From contig NC_092569.1 of assembly GCF_037975245.1 (NCBI RefSeq), forward strand, positions 29,348,168 to 29,412,167: a DNA stretch of 64,000 nucleotides, in the 5' to 3' direction. The position numbers were made by a program, and so were the translations under genes. Every line of letters begins with the position of its first letter. Within the stretch, counting starts at the first letter, position 1. The notes under the pieces were generated by a model, which did not search any database, had not been told where the DNA came from, and was given only the letters and a program-made list of their open reading frames with translations. This document shows, in pieces, positions 31,001 through 39,288 of the stretch. The DNA is from Apostichopus japonicus. Its lineage: Eukaryota; Echinodermata; Holothuroidea; Aspidochirotida; Stichopodidae.

Positions 31001-31651
31001 TTCATAATATAAAATGAAGGAGTGTTGTAACGTATTGGTATGTATCTGTGAAAGGTAGGGTTGGCTATTGGTGGTTTTTTAAAGGATATGTGGAGAAAGA
31101 TATACTCACAGTTTGAAAAGAGACTGCTTTTTCCCGACCATATCACGAAACGTGATTTACTTTAAAAAATTGGTGTGTAGCGAAAATCGATTGAGATGTT
31201 TGAGTTAGCTTTCTTAAGTATTTTACACGTAAGCAAAGTGTAGAGAATACAGTATTTAGGCATAAGAAAACCAGTTATGACTATTTTAGCCCTTTTTTTT
31301 AACGCAATATGTGTGGTTAAATTAAAAGTCGAAACATTGTTGTCCTATCGCGAAGTTAAAAAATGTGAGTATATTTAATTGAAGGCCTTCTTATTGAATA
31401 TTATCAGGTATTTTTATCGAAGTTTTCCTACTTCTTGGAAGATGTAAACACTTCAGTTTGTCACATCATTTAATATTAACAGAGTTAGCTCAACAACACA
31501 CTAACGCAACTTATGTAACTTTAGAAACAGTCAGAAGATATTCAGTGGTAAAATACAAAATATATTTAATAATGGAAAAACTTACCTTTTCTGTTCCAAA
31601 CGAGTTCCAAATCGTCAAAACAGTCAAACAAACTTTGAAAAACTTCTCCAT
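9758..31651 (-). CDS. Gene A: secreted FReD-TIL-EGF(x13)-FReD protein, intact
   Basis: Gene-level entry, 20 assigned exons from the ATG at 31651 to the TAG at 9758-9760. The exons sum to 4137 bases in one frame, about 1378 residues. Order: signal peptide, short linker, truncated fibrinogen-related domain (FReD1), TIL-like cysteine module, 12 EGF cassettes, an EGF fused to the start of FReD2, then the rest of FReD2. All phases join without adjustment, and most exons are matched in gene B. FReD proteins of invertebrates (ficolins, tachylectin-5, FREPs) are mostly secreted lectins that bind acetylated or other microbial sugars; a role in recognition, adhesion or clotting is inference. A possible extra 15-base exon (about 25478-25492) would add five residues. 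The large intron 25k-31k could hide another small exon. Confidence 0.85.
10087..12299 (-). other. Gene A last intron with a tandem duplication
   Basis: About 2.2 kb. A segment of roughly 600 bp occurs twice, near 10920-11460 and 11515-12060. Both copies carry TGATAATGATGTCATC, GTCAGTCAGACTGATCACAA, AATATGTCACTGCGT and a TA microsatellite (about 11168-11190 and 11775-11790). Unit B has only one copy. Confidence 0.8.
12300..12561 (-). CDS. Gene A FReD2 middle exon
   Basis: 262 bases, CATAG acceptor to GCAG|GTAAGC donor. Reads VIQRRSSASVDFYRIWAEYK, then NGFGHPSRDHWLGNGYIHSI, TNQKTYSLRIDLTDSRGSSY and YSSFSISDEADKYRLSIGSY. This is the fibrinogen A/B core (VIQRR, W..Y..GFG, WLGN, LRIDL, KYRLSIG). 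It ends one base into a Gly codon. Confidence 0.95.
12696..13004 (-). CDS. Gene A fused exon: last EGF-like module + FReD2 N-terminal part
   Basis: 309 bases, TTAG|GAG acceptor to ACG|GTGAGT donor, phase 0 at both ends. The EGF half reads EGQFYANARCTRKSTC through CYCNDGYEGNGVTC. Where cassettes continue THNCFVADKG, this exon goes directly into TSAIPKDCYELYVSG and SDGVYTIYPD, the start of a fibrinogen domain, ending ESNGGGWT. It is the junction that fixes the end of the EGF array. Confidence 0.94.
13581..13790 (-). CDS. Gene A EGF cassette 12
   Basis: 70 codons, phase 0 both sides. Eight Cys at residues 10, 16, 28, 34, 43, 45, 57 and 60. The EGF_3-like core is C-x11-C-x5-C-x8-C-x-C-x11-C with NGDGATC. 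Distinctive residues: EGQFH start, RNNHL, DTRSG. Ends CFVADKGSVLR at a GTCAGT donor. Confidence 0.9.
14382..14591 (-). CDS. Gene A EGF cassette 11
   Basis: 70 codons, same Cys spacing as cassette 12. Starts EGQFHANSGC, has RNNRLTDESY, CSTHATC, DTRSG and QGDGATC. The donor here is GTCAGA instead of GTCAGT. Confidence 0.88.
15171..15380 (-). CDS. Gene A EGF cassette 10 (identical to cassette 7)
   Basis: 70 codons: EGQFYANSRC, RNSRLVDESY, CSIYATC, DTRNDGRKC, ending KGSALR. As far as I can read, the exon and a short flank are base-for-base identical to 17513-17722, although the surrounding introns differ at several positions. Confidence 0.9.
15952..16161 (-). CDS. Gene A EGF cassette 9
   Basis: 70 codons. 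EGQFHANSGC, RNNRLIYESY (Tyr where others have Asp), CSTHATC, DTRSG, NGDGVTC. Ends FVAEKGSVLR (Glu for the usual Asp). Acceptor is TCAG|GAG. Confidence 0.9.
16750..16959 (-). CDS. Gene A EGF cassette 8
   Basis: 70 codons. EGEFYANSGC, RNNRLADESY, CSTHATC, DTRNG, CYCDQNY, NGDGATC. Ends KGSVLS at TCG|GTCAGT. Confidence 0.9.
17513..17722 (-). CDS. Gene A EGF cassette 7 (identical to cassette 10)
   Basis: 70 codons with the same sequence as cassette 10, including the unusual SIYATC, RNDGRKC and KGSALR. It lies 2342 bases, three array periods, from its twin. Confidence 0.9.
18296..18505 (-). CDS. Gene A EGF cassette 6
   Basis: 70 codons. EGEFYANSGC, RNNRLVDESY, CSTHATC, DTRNG, NGDGVTC. Ends KGSVLS, as in cassette 8. 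Confidence 0.9.
19068..19277 (-). CDS. Gene A EGF cassette 5
   Basis: 70 codons. EGELYANLGC (Leu at two usually F/S positions), RNNRLTDESY, CSEHATC, DTRNG, QGDGVTC. Ends KGSVLR. Confidence 0.9.
19849..20058 (-). CDS. Gene A EGF cassette 4
   Basis: 70 codons. Starts DGEFYANSRC after an AATAG acceptor. The second AG present in most cassettes is absent here, which fixes the acceptor for the whole family. CNIHATC, NGDGMTC. Ends KGSLLR. Confidence 0.9.
20634..20843 (-). CDS. Gene A EGF cassette 3
   Basis: 70 codons. Starts NGEFYANSRC after TATAG. RNNRLIDRSY, CSDHASC, DTRNG, CYCDPNY, EGDGVTC. Ends KGSVLR. Confidence 0.9.
21408..21617 (-). CDS. Gene A EGF cassette 2
   Basis: 70 codons. EGQFYANSRC, RNNRLIDESY, CSEHATC, DKRTG (Lys instead of Thr), HGDGVTC followed by IHNC instead of THNC. 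Ends KGSVLR. Confidence 0.9.
22207..22416 (-). CDS. Gene A EGF cassette 1
   Basis: 70 codons, the first cassette after the TIL exon. EGEFYANSGC, RDYRLIDESY, CSEHATC, DTRTG, CYCNPNY, HGDGMTC. Ends KGSVIR. Confidence 0.9.
22668..22879 (-). CDS. Gene A TIL-like cysteine-rich exon
   Basis: 212 bases, TCTAG acceptor to ACG|GTCAGT donor. It completes a Glu codon from FReD1 and reads LNPEWCPANEIFSNETCERTC, DPDTC, EQCVCVGDYL and EQCIPRNHC. The CPANE start and C.C..GY/DYLR..EQCIP are typical of trypsin-inhibitor-like (TIL) domains of mucins and vWF-type proteins, but with fewer Cys than the usual ten. NET is a possible N-glycosylation site. The last residues, NCFVADKGSVLT, match the tail of the EGF cassettes. 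Secreted, probably structural or inhibitor-like. Confidence 0.85.
22880..23461 (-). other. Intron where a FReD1 C-terminal exon would be expected
   Basis: I looked for a GA.(S/Y)(Y/F).NG..FST.D.DND or GAWW...SHLNG signal on the minus strand and saw none. Nothing else recognised. Confidence 0.5.
23462..23726 (-). CDS. Gene A FReD1 middle exon
   Basis: 265 bases, TTGTAG acceptor to GATG|GTAAGT donor. Reads VLQRRRLDSVKFNRSWKDFR, NGFGFLGSEFWIGNEKIAVL, LRMDFENVAGDTYYVTYDEF and WGKYYISSLGTFAISD, the core of a fibrinogen domain. It joins in phase to the TIL exon, not to a fibrinogen C-terminal exon, so the calcium and ligand-binding third of FReD1 is missing. Confidence 0.93.
24088..24230 (-). CDS. 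Gene A FReD1 N-terminal exon
   Basis: 143 bases, CAACCAG acceptor to ACG|GTATGG donor. After completing an Ala codon it reads YPRDCKEVSNTCSSIHNTSG, VYLIKPDGYPESFEAYC and DAGGWT. This is the start of a fibrinogen domain (PRDC, G(V)Y.I.P.G, F..YC, GGWT). NTS is a possible glycosylation site. Gene B has the same exon with PEPFEAYC and DSGGWT. Confidence 0.92.
24631..24650 (-). promoter_or_regulatory. Abutting 3'/5' splice sites (zero-length exon) in gene A intron
   Basis: On the minus strand a pyrimidine run plus CAG is directly followed by GTAAGT (CTATTTTTTTTCAG|GTAAGT). That is the form of a recursive splice site. The same junction is at 44495-44514 in gene B. The intron is only 664 bases, so its use is uncertain. 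Confidence 0.4.
24895..24925 (-). CDS. Gene A 31-base linker exon (end of signal region)
   Basis: TTACACAG acceptor to TTCAG|GTAGGT donor; identical bounds and sequence in gene B (44766-44796). In the frame forced by the exons on either side it reads VIVSAEGRSS plus one base. VSA/EG would be a plausible signal peptidase site. The phase links exactly to the ATG exon (phase 0) and the FReD1 N exon. Confidence 0.75.
25478..25492 (-). CDS. Possible 15-base microexon, gene A
   Basis: TGTTTCATGTGCACG lies between a CTCAG acceptor and a perfect GTAAGT donor, and is unchanged in gene B (about 45344-45358) although the bases just upstream carry an indel. In phase 0 it would insert CFMCT before VIVSA. 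It also contains an in-frame ATG and could be an alternative start. Weak but conserved. Confidence 0.3.
25619..26252. mobile_element. hAT-like non-autonomous element, internally deleted copy
   Basis: Ends CTAGTGTTGTGCAGATAT and (reverse complement) CTAGTGTTGCGCCGATAA, with several CGATATCGGC-type subterminal motifs at both sides. The termini resemble hAT family ends. Target duplication not clear (GTTTGTTT against GTTTTGAT). The unit B copy is about twice as long. Confidence 0.6.
26253..31585 (-). other. Large first intron of gene A
   Basis: About 6.1 kb separates the signal-peptide exon from the linker exon, including the hAT element. It contains a twice-repeated block near 28350-28630 and 28935-29220 (AGGGATTTAATGGAAGAAAA, CAGTTTTCTTTTTCT, GGCACAAAG). 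No further exon with conserved ORF and splice sites in both units was found. Confidence 0.5.
31586..31651 (-). CDS. Gene A exon 1: signal peptide
   Basis: 22 codons from ATG at 31651 to AAG|GTAAGT. Product begins MEKFFKVCLTVLTIWNSFG: a charged start, a hydrophobic core, and small residues near the end, as in a signal peptide. Gene B has the same exon with MEKFVKVCFTVLTIWNSFG, so the frame is conserved. The upstream frame is open to 31741, but this Met fits the signal peptide and conservation. A conserved AATATATT lies about 30 bases upstream of the ATG on the minus strand; a TATA role is only possible. Confidence 0.82.
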
Positions 31652-34600
31652 TATTTCGGGTTTGTATAAATGTACGCGAAAATATATTCGATGCAGTGCA
31701 AGATGACAAATGGCACAGAGTCTCTCTATAGGGGTGATCAACTCTCTATTGAAATGACCGCAGTAGTATGGATGTCTATAAATGCCATCATTTTATTTGA
31801 AATATGATTTGGTGAACAGCTTATACAAATGTACTGCACATCTGTAGTATCCGTAGGCTTGTATGTAAAGATGACTATTCGACATGCGCAATCCAACTCA
31901 ATATTATTCAGGGCTATTTATATCTTGAACATTCAGTATATAGTACAGTAAGCTTAGGTTGTATGATGTTCAATTGTCCTTGATCCGATAATTACAGCGT
32001 AACACCTAGTGTATACTTATTGACTATCGTGCCTCTAGTTCCAAGGACAGCAAAGATATTGTAATTCAATAATAGTAAAATGTATTTTGTTTTTAAAACG
32101 AATATCAATAACGGTGGTCACTTTTATTTTATGTTACATCTAGTGTGGTTCATATTAAAGTCTTTTGTAGTTGTGACGTCAATGCTACCAAGTCGATAAT
32201 AAGAATAGGAATGATAATTTGCTTGTTCTGGTTAAGCTGCTATTATCGATATTTTTAAGAACCCTTTATGAGTGATTAATTTAAATAATTTACTTCACTT
32301 TTACTTGGAAGTCAAAATTAAAGCAGTATCGAAAGGACAGGAAGTGATACTACTAATCAGGACTTTATAACATGCATGAACTAGTACAATACATGTTATA
32401 TACCGTTAAATGTACAGTTTGATCTATTATACACTATTGATATTTATGTAAAAATATCTAATTAACTTATTTTGGAAAAGGTCGATGATTTGAAGCGGTA
32501 AGCTCTATGAACAATACTTCCTTGTTTATGATACCTACGTCACACCCTGTTTGCGGAATCGAGTGTCCTCACATCTGATTGAATAAACATGTCATCTATT
32601 TTGCTGGGCTTTGACTCAATTTTTTTAATTGACGGCAAGATTTACATCTACACTGACTGTAAATGATGAAGAAAAGCTTTTCGTCATATATATAAGATAT
32701 TGAATCGAAGAAGCTAGTTACGAATTTTGAATAGGTACTTTTATATCAGTTATTAACCTCTCTTTTAATGAAAGTTATTTATATTAGTCAGCAGGGGAGT
32801 ATCTAGAGCTTCCTTTTATGCGTAGAGCTACGTTTTAGTTGTAGCTATAAGCGGTTCATGTAACAGTTGCCCGCAGTTATCAGGGGGTCCTGAGCGTCGG
32901 TTCCCAACAGTTTTAGCCAACGGATGAAATCTGCCAGTCAGGTTTTTGGATGTATTATTAAATGAGTGCCAGCATGCCTACGACATTTTGTTATATCGCT
33001 GACAGTGGCGTAACCAGAGGTAGAAGGATGGTTGCCCCTCCCACACACACACAAAACATTTTTTTAGGGACGACAACTGGGACGGCAAAGAAAATAGCCA
33101 AAAGAGAAATAAATATCTCTCATACATAATACTTCACCGCGTGAAGGGCTTCGCAGGAGGTTTCCCTCTCTAGCTATAGGCCTACGTAGCACAGAAATAG
33201 GTTTCTCTTAACAAGTTGAGTCGATAATTGTTACATCTAGTCAAAGTTCCGTGAGTTGTATGACACTGGATTGTCTTTAATAAGAAAAAAACACATGTCC
33301 ATATGGATCACTGAGAAAGTAGATAAATTCGTATTTGTAACTGTTTTAGATTTAATATATGCAAGGCCGTAGCCACTGGGACCGCGGAAAAACAAACACG
33401 ACCTCTATTATATTTTATAACGCATTAACATAACTTTAAAGGTTCTTAACATAATGGAAATTATGGCATTAATTTCTTCTAAGCACTCTAACCGATACAA
33501 TATTATCTCAAAGGTGGGGGACACTCCCATGCCCTTAGGCCACACCCCACTGCTAAGATCCCTCCACAGGACAGAAGTCAGCACAATTTTGTGCCCCTCC
33601 GTCTAACATTTGAATTGAATTTCGTAACAGAGGGTAGAGACGTTTAATTCCCATCCAAAAAATACCAGTACACGCGGCAAGTTAACTTAGTATTGTAGTT
33701 ATGCAGAAGTACACGCACAATCTGCGAACTGTCTGAAATAGTACAGTATTAGTTAATCGAACCTTGTATTGCCAATGCCAGACATATTTAAAAACAAAAT
33801 TAAATTCATACACTTTTCAACTAAAGGGATGTATTCCACGGCAGTACTTAATCTTTTAGCTAACTCTTTGTATTATATCAGACAAAAATACAGTGGAACT
33901 TTTGAGATACGTTCGGGTGAAGAAATGAAAACTTTTGATACCAGTCTAAATTTTAAAATGAAATGTCGTACTTTAAGGTTTGAGCATAGTCAGTGGAAAT
34001 TATGAAATAATGTAGTTGGAATTTTAGATAAGTCTTGATACAATACGTCAAACTGTCGAAGTATTCCTCGTCATTTCCGGGATGACTATAGTTGCTCGAA
34101 AACTTACTCTTAGAAAAATGAGTTCTCGAAGGCCTTGACTTTGGATACCATATCAGAATTTGACACCTAAAAGTTGAAACATATTTGGCAATTTTTGTTG
34201 ATGAACATGGCCCATGAAATTGTGCCGATTTCAGCTAGGCTATTCGGGCCCGAATTGGATCTACATTCCCCTTGAAAAGGAGAACTTACGCCCTGCACTT
34301 ACATTACACGTTTATATTCGTTGTTATGCATTAGGACTGGAAGTTGCGCCAAAGAATTTAGATAAGTTAACTTTACATTTTAGCCTATTTGAATCTTCAA
34401 TAATGCATGAACAAACTTACATTCAATCACATGCAGTGATAAACATTCAATATATATAATTTTTATATCCATAATTTGAGAGCGATGTAAATTTTTATCA
34501 TCTTCATATAAATGTACTAACAGTTAAAGGGGGCTAAACTTGTGGAGAAAACTCTTTAAATCCCAGCCAGTAAAAAGTAGATTTATTTACAAATCGAGGG

Positions 34601-34807
34601 ATTTGCATTGGAATGGTTATATTGATATGAACTATATCATTTATGTTACACTGCTATGTTTTCTTTAATATCATAAACAGTAATTTCCATCATTGTGTAG
34701 ACGTGGAGTTAGATTATCCATCTTATCCACCTTATCAATCTTTTAGGGTTCAGAAGTCACACTCTTTGTTTATTATTGAACTTCTTATTTTAATTTGTGG
34801 CTAATAG
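31652..34807. other. 5' flank of gene A
   Basis: Closely matched by 52517-55716 in unit B, so it should hold the gene promoter. Contains transposon fragments starting CAGTGGCGTAACCAG (about 33003) and near GGCCGTAGCCACTGGGACC (about 33365). No gene recognised. Confidence 0.45.
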
Positions 34808-34920
34808 AGGGCAGTAGAGCTGGGGGAGAGAAGCGGAAGAGGAAGCAATGAAGGCCCAAGAGGCTATAAAACAAGCTAAGAATGCGAAAGAGAGACGAGT
34901 GGCTGAGAAGGCTGAAAAGG
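34808..34920 (+). pseudogene. Coiled-coil exon relic, unit A copy (frameshifted)
   Basis: Plus-strand copy of the exon at 55717-55828. After a TAATAG acceptor, one extra base near 34822 relative to unit B shifts the frame; downstream of it the charged helix REAEEEAMKAQEAIKQAKNA is still readable. The two downstream exons present in unit B are missing here. Confidence 0.55.
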
Positions 34921-35219
34921 GTACAATTTAAGCAAACCAAATGTAATCAAAGAAGAGGAATTAATTAGCATTTTACTAGTTTGTAAAAAGTTTATATTTA
35001 TTAGTTGGTAATAATATCTAAAATAGGCTATTAAAACACCAAACTACAAACAAACCCCACTCAAAGCGAAAACAAATCGAGGCATAGCATAGAAAAGCAA
35101 AGTATGGGATTTCGTTTTAATCAAGAATATATAAAGAGAACCAGATTTTCAAAATGCCCTCTAGATTTCCTCAGGTGATATATCTGCTATACGCAAAGGT
35201 AGAGCAAGCTATGCATGAA

Positions 35220-35760
35220 CAATTTACGCAAGATTTCAAAGGTGAGGTGGTATCGAAAAGATAATTCTACATTTCTCCGACTGAGTTAGATAGGAGTAAG
35301 GTCCTTTATGGAAGGTCATTGCGGTGAATAAAGGATGTTATAAAGGGGGAGGTGAAGCTTAGGGGTGATTGAAGGCCACTTCAAAGTCAAGGGATTATGG
35401 GGATTAAGAACACCCCCACCCCCTCCCCATGAAGAGTTAAATGTTGAAACGGGTGCAATCTCCAGGTAAATTTAGTGTATAAATAACTGGGCCCGAATTC
35501 GGTATAATCGTAAAATAAATACTGTTACCTTTTTTGAGAGAGGTTGAAAAGACACACAAGGGTAAGGGTTATAATTCTTATCCATTTCCCCACCGCACTG
35601 AATGTAAACGTACCCCAACGGAAAGATAGAGGTAAGAGGGGAGGCCATACACTCTTTAACATGTTTTAATTGCCGAAGGTATGGATCTAAAAGTTTACTG
35701 CTGTCATTAATATAGGTCCAATAATGGCCAATCATTTTCAAAAGTAAAAATTCTTTTGTT
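35220..35760. repeat. Duplicated 3' flank, unit B copy
   Basis: Counterpart of 8870-9435 and 59400-60240: GACTGAGTTAGATAGGAG, GGGTGATTGAAGGCCACTTC, TTCGGTATAATCGTAAAATA, GAGAGGTTGAAAAGACACAC. It begins just past the break at about 35117-35150, where unit A has lost about 3.3 kb relative to unit B. Confidence 0.7.
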
Positions 35761-35911
35761 CCAGAATTTTTGAGTAGATTTGATAAATGTTCCAGATTTT
35801 TTTAGTAGTGTGACGTTGACATAGCCATATCTTAATTAATAACTAATTCACGCAATGATAAATTAAAGAAGAATTCAACGTGACCGACACTGTACTGTAT
35901 ACTTCTTATAG

Positions 35912-35917
35912 TTTATT
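35912..35917 (-). terminator. Polyadenylation signal AATAAA, gene B
   Basis: AATAAA on the minus strand in the same TTTATTCGGAAATT context as in units A and C, about 235 bases past the stop codon. Confidence 0.6.
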
Positions 35918-36149
35918 CGGAAATTCCACATTATTGCAATTTCTCAACATTTTTATAATTTTCAATGACCATAACATAAATAAATGAATTAATTGTCACA
36001 TAAATTAGATATCAAAATGTAGACGTATATCTGGGTCTATTCATAGTTACGTCCTGCTGCTCTAAACAGAGATGAGAGCCAAATTCCTCGATAATACAAT
36101 GTTACATTAGTACACTCTGTTATATAGACCACTCCGTAATCAGAACTGT

Positions 36150-36496
36150 TTATGTCTGCACTGGTCGTATTTTCATATCTGCATATTGTAGGCCGCAGTT
36201 GTATCCACTAAGGTTAGTCCAGTATATGTTCGTTCCTTGAGTTGAGCCGTCGTAGTCTCCGTTGAGGTGAGAATAGGCGCAAATAGCACACCTGCTGCTT
36301 CCGTAAGGGAAATAATCGCAATAATATTCACTAGTGCGGCAATAAGAATAACTATAATAATAATAATAATAATAATAATAACCGAACCACCAGGCTCCTT
36401 GGTGCTTCTCAGCGCAGTCAAAATCACTCCACTCATCATTGTCTTCACCACGTGTGCTGAATGGTTTGTTGTTGCTAAACGACATAGCATCATAAC
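36150..36496 (-). CDS. Gene B last exon: FReD2 C-terminal region with long Tyr run
   Basis: Exon starts after a CGTAG acceptor with GYDAMSFSNNKPFSTRGEDN, then CAEKHQGAWWFG followed by nine consecutive Tyr codons and SYSYC, YYCDYFPYGSSRC, and CAYSHLNGDY. The Tyr run is encoded by a plus-strand TAA repeat at 36354-36381. Compared with A and C, the first Asp of the calcium motif is Gly. Ends RPVQT, TAA at 36150-36152, two residues longer than the others. Confidence 0.88.
36354..36381. repeat. Coding trinucleotide microsatellite (poly-Tyr)
   Basis: Plus-strand (ATA)n/(TAA)n; on the coding minus strand it reads TAT TAT..., giving nine Tyr in a row. The equivalent tracts in A (about 9941-9957) and C (about 60869-60884) are shorter. 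Confidence 0.9.
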
Positions 36497-38003
36497 CTAC
36501 GTATTCGAGAAAGAAAACAAACTTCAAATGTTACGTGCACTGTATCTTGCCGTATTTTATATGACTTATTGTTAATATTAGCACTTTTCTAGTAATCTGT
36601 GGTGATACCACTTCAGATTATTATATGCAATTTCACAGAGGTTTTCTACGTGTGTTTGGTAAATTTCTCAAGTTTGTACCCTGCAAACACTTGTTTATTA
36701 CGAATATTACCGATAACTAGCCGTAAGGTGTAATTTATATTATTGTATTTGACACTCATTAGCAATCAATATATTGTTCTAAATTTCCAAAATTTTATTC
36801 AAAAATAGACACGGCATATTGTTTGTTTGTTTTTTAGCTTATTATTTTCATCTGCTCATTAATTAGATAGTAAGTTTATTGTTCAGCGATTAGTGCCAGT
36901 AATAGTAAACTTTCTTACAAAATTATTTTCCAATGTCTCAAAAATTAGATACTTTCGGGGTGCAAAGTTAAAACAATTTATTCATACAAAACGATGAATC
37001 TACCTAGACTGTTTCAAAGCTACATTCCATCAATATTTGTGCAAGCTATGAAACTTCTTCCTGTCTACGTGGCTGTTTTTGCACTGATCATGTGACTATC
37101 ACGCAGTAGGCTAAGTTGTGGTTTATAACTCTCCTGTTACGTTATCGGTTATTTTTGTTTTTGTTGTTTTGCTAAAATCATGCTTACTAATGTGTGTAAA
37201 AATAACATAATTGTTTCATGTGTATTTGTTAATGGTGTCATCGGTGCATCATCATTTATGTCAATGTCCACACAAATCACGAAGTTCAATTTAAGAGAGG
37301 CAATGACCTTCTTTCGTTGGCACTGTCAGTGAGACTGATCACAGAGGACTATTTGAAAAATTAAATATGTCACTGCTTATGTGTATATATATATATATAT
37401 ATATATACATACATACACATAAGCAGTGACATGTTATATATATATATATATATATATATATTTAATATGTTACATATTTTAATTTGTATATGATTGATGT
37501 TCAATGTGAAAAGGTTAAGAAATAAAATGGCCAGTATAGGTTATTTACTATTTTTTCAGAATGTGTAGATTTCGCACCTAGACATACGCTACGAGAGCAA
37601 TGGTTGTTGGATAGGATGTGTGAATATGTAAATTAGGCTATTAAATACATTTCAGGTTCAATATGAAGTTTCATTGATAAGTGACTAAATGCTAAGGAAA
37701 CAGGATAAATGCTCTCTCACTCATGGATATATTTAGCTACCTGCCTTTTACGCTTAATTACCATGTTTCGTGAGTTATTTGCATTAATTATTTCACAACA
37801 ACTAAATATTTATGTGGATATACCTTCCAATATTTTAATGAATTATTTGCCAACAAACATCTGTTAGATCATGTGTTAAAACATGCAGATATGCTTTTAC
37901 TGTAAAACAATGACGAACGTAGAGAATGTCATTGTTATTTGTTAGAATGCATGTAATTAGTAAATGGCAAATAATGATACCAATAAAATACAGAGTTGCT
38001 TAC
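36497..38003 (-). other. Gene B last intron
   Basis: Single copy of the ~600-bp segment that is doubled in gene A. It holds the TA-rich snapback at 37369-37430 and another TA run to about 37461. Confidence 0.7.
37369..37430. repeat. Snapback palindrome with TA core
   Basis: GTCACTGCTTATGTGT (37369-37384) and its exact reverse complement (37415-37430) surround a TATA...TACATACAT core. In the unit A introns the same AATATGTCACTGC motif continues into unrelated sequence, so the inverted copy is specific to unit B. Confidence 0.9.
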
Positions 38004-38263
38004 CTGCATTTCCACTATATGATCCAATTGATAGTCGGTATTTGTCCGCATCGTCACTGATGCTAAAGGAGGAATAGAGGGCGTAATACGATGAACTTCT
38101 TGAATCGGTGAGGTCTATCCGAAGACTGTACGTTTTTTGGTTTGTAATTGCGTGTATGTAATCATTACCGAGCCAATGATCACGAGTAGGATCTTCAAAT
38201 CCGGTCTTGTATTCAGCCCAGGTACGAGAAATTAACAGCGGCGCTTGATCGTCGCTGAATGAC
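38004..38263 (-). CDS. Gene B FReD2 middle exon, with 2-base deletion
   Basis: 260 bases against 262 in A and C. Begins VIQRRSSAAVNF, then a 2-base loss near 38226-38228 (GGTACGAGAAATT against GGTACGATAGAAATC in C, plus strand) shifts into SYLG and a stop. Past the gap the normal frame is clear: WAEYKTGFEDPTRDHWLGND, LRIDLTDSRSSSYYALYSSF, KYRLSIGSY. Confidence 0.85.
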
Positions 38264-38396
38264 CTATGAGCATAAAGAGAAATTTACATGTAACAGGAGT
38301 AAGTGAAAATATGTAATGTGTCTTCCACAATCTCGCAGAACAAATGAATTCAGAAACAAGACACTTAACTGGTTTAAATATTCGTGCACAACTCAC

Positions 38397-38705
38397 CGTC
38401 CATCCTCCTCCGTTACTTTCCATCTCACAGTAAACCTGAATACCGCTTGGCAAACCATCAGGGTAAATGGTGTAAACTCCATCACTGCGCGTACTGGACA
38501 CATACAGCTCGTAGCAATCTTTTGCAATCACGCGGGTGCACGTCACTCCGTCTCCTTCGTAGCCATCATTACAGTAACATTTACGGTCACCGTTCCTCGT
38601 ATCACAGGTTGCGTGAGCACTGCACCGGTAACTCTCATCTATAAGCCGGTTGTTCCTACAAGTTGATTTTCGTGTACATCTTGAATTAGCGTAAAACTGG
38701 CCCTC
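38397..38705 (-). CDS. Gene B fused exon: last EGF-like + FReD2 N-terminal part
   Basis: 309 bases with the same borders as in A. The EGF half has CYCNDGYEGDGVTC, followed by TRVIAKDCYELYVS, SDGVYTIYPDGLPSGIQVYC and ESNGGGWT. Phase 0 both sides. Confidence 0.92.
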
Positions 38706-39288
38706 CTAATTTAAGATATTCAGTGAGGAAAAAAATGAATTACGAATTTGCTGTTGTCACAATGAAATGTACAGGATTTCAACGGTAAATGACAAACGCA
38801 AAATTCCCCTTGACTGATATAGTGGAAGGTAAGAACCTTGATGAAAGTTGTAAGAGGTATTGATAACGACTTCAAAGAAGGGGGCCTAGTTATTCGTCAT
38901 TAAGAATAATATCCGTTTAAATGTTGCATTCAACAAATTATTTCGATATTTTCGATACATTAGGCCTGCAATTAGTTCATACTGCAAAACTGTTGTAAGG
39001 TGTATCAATACATTTTTGTGTTGTGTTTAAAAAGGGGTTGCACACCCGTATAAGAGAAGTGTTATGCTTCCCGACTAAATGTAGTACATCCCTCGACTGA
39101 CAGTTTGGCTCGACTGGCGTCGGGAGTGGGTCCATGGTCTCGCTTAACCGCGATGCGAACGCTACTTGGTTATTTGTAAATGTAATACGATACTCAACAA
39201 GTTTAAATAGTAAAAGGATTCTTTCTAATTATATGGAAAATGAATTAAAAGCAAATCATATAAAATTTCATAACAGAACCTTACTGAC

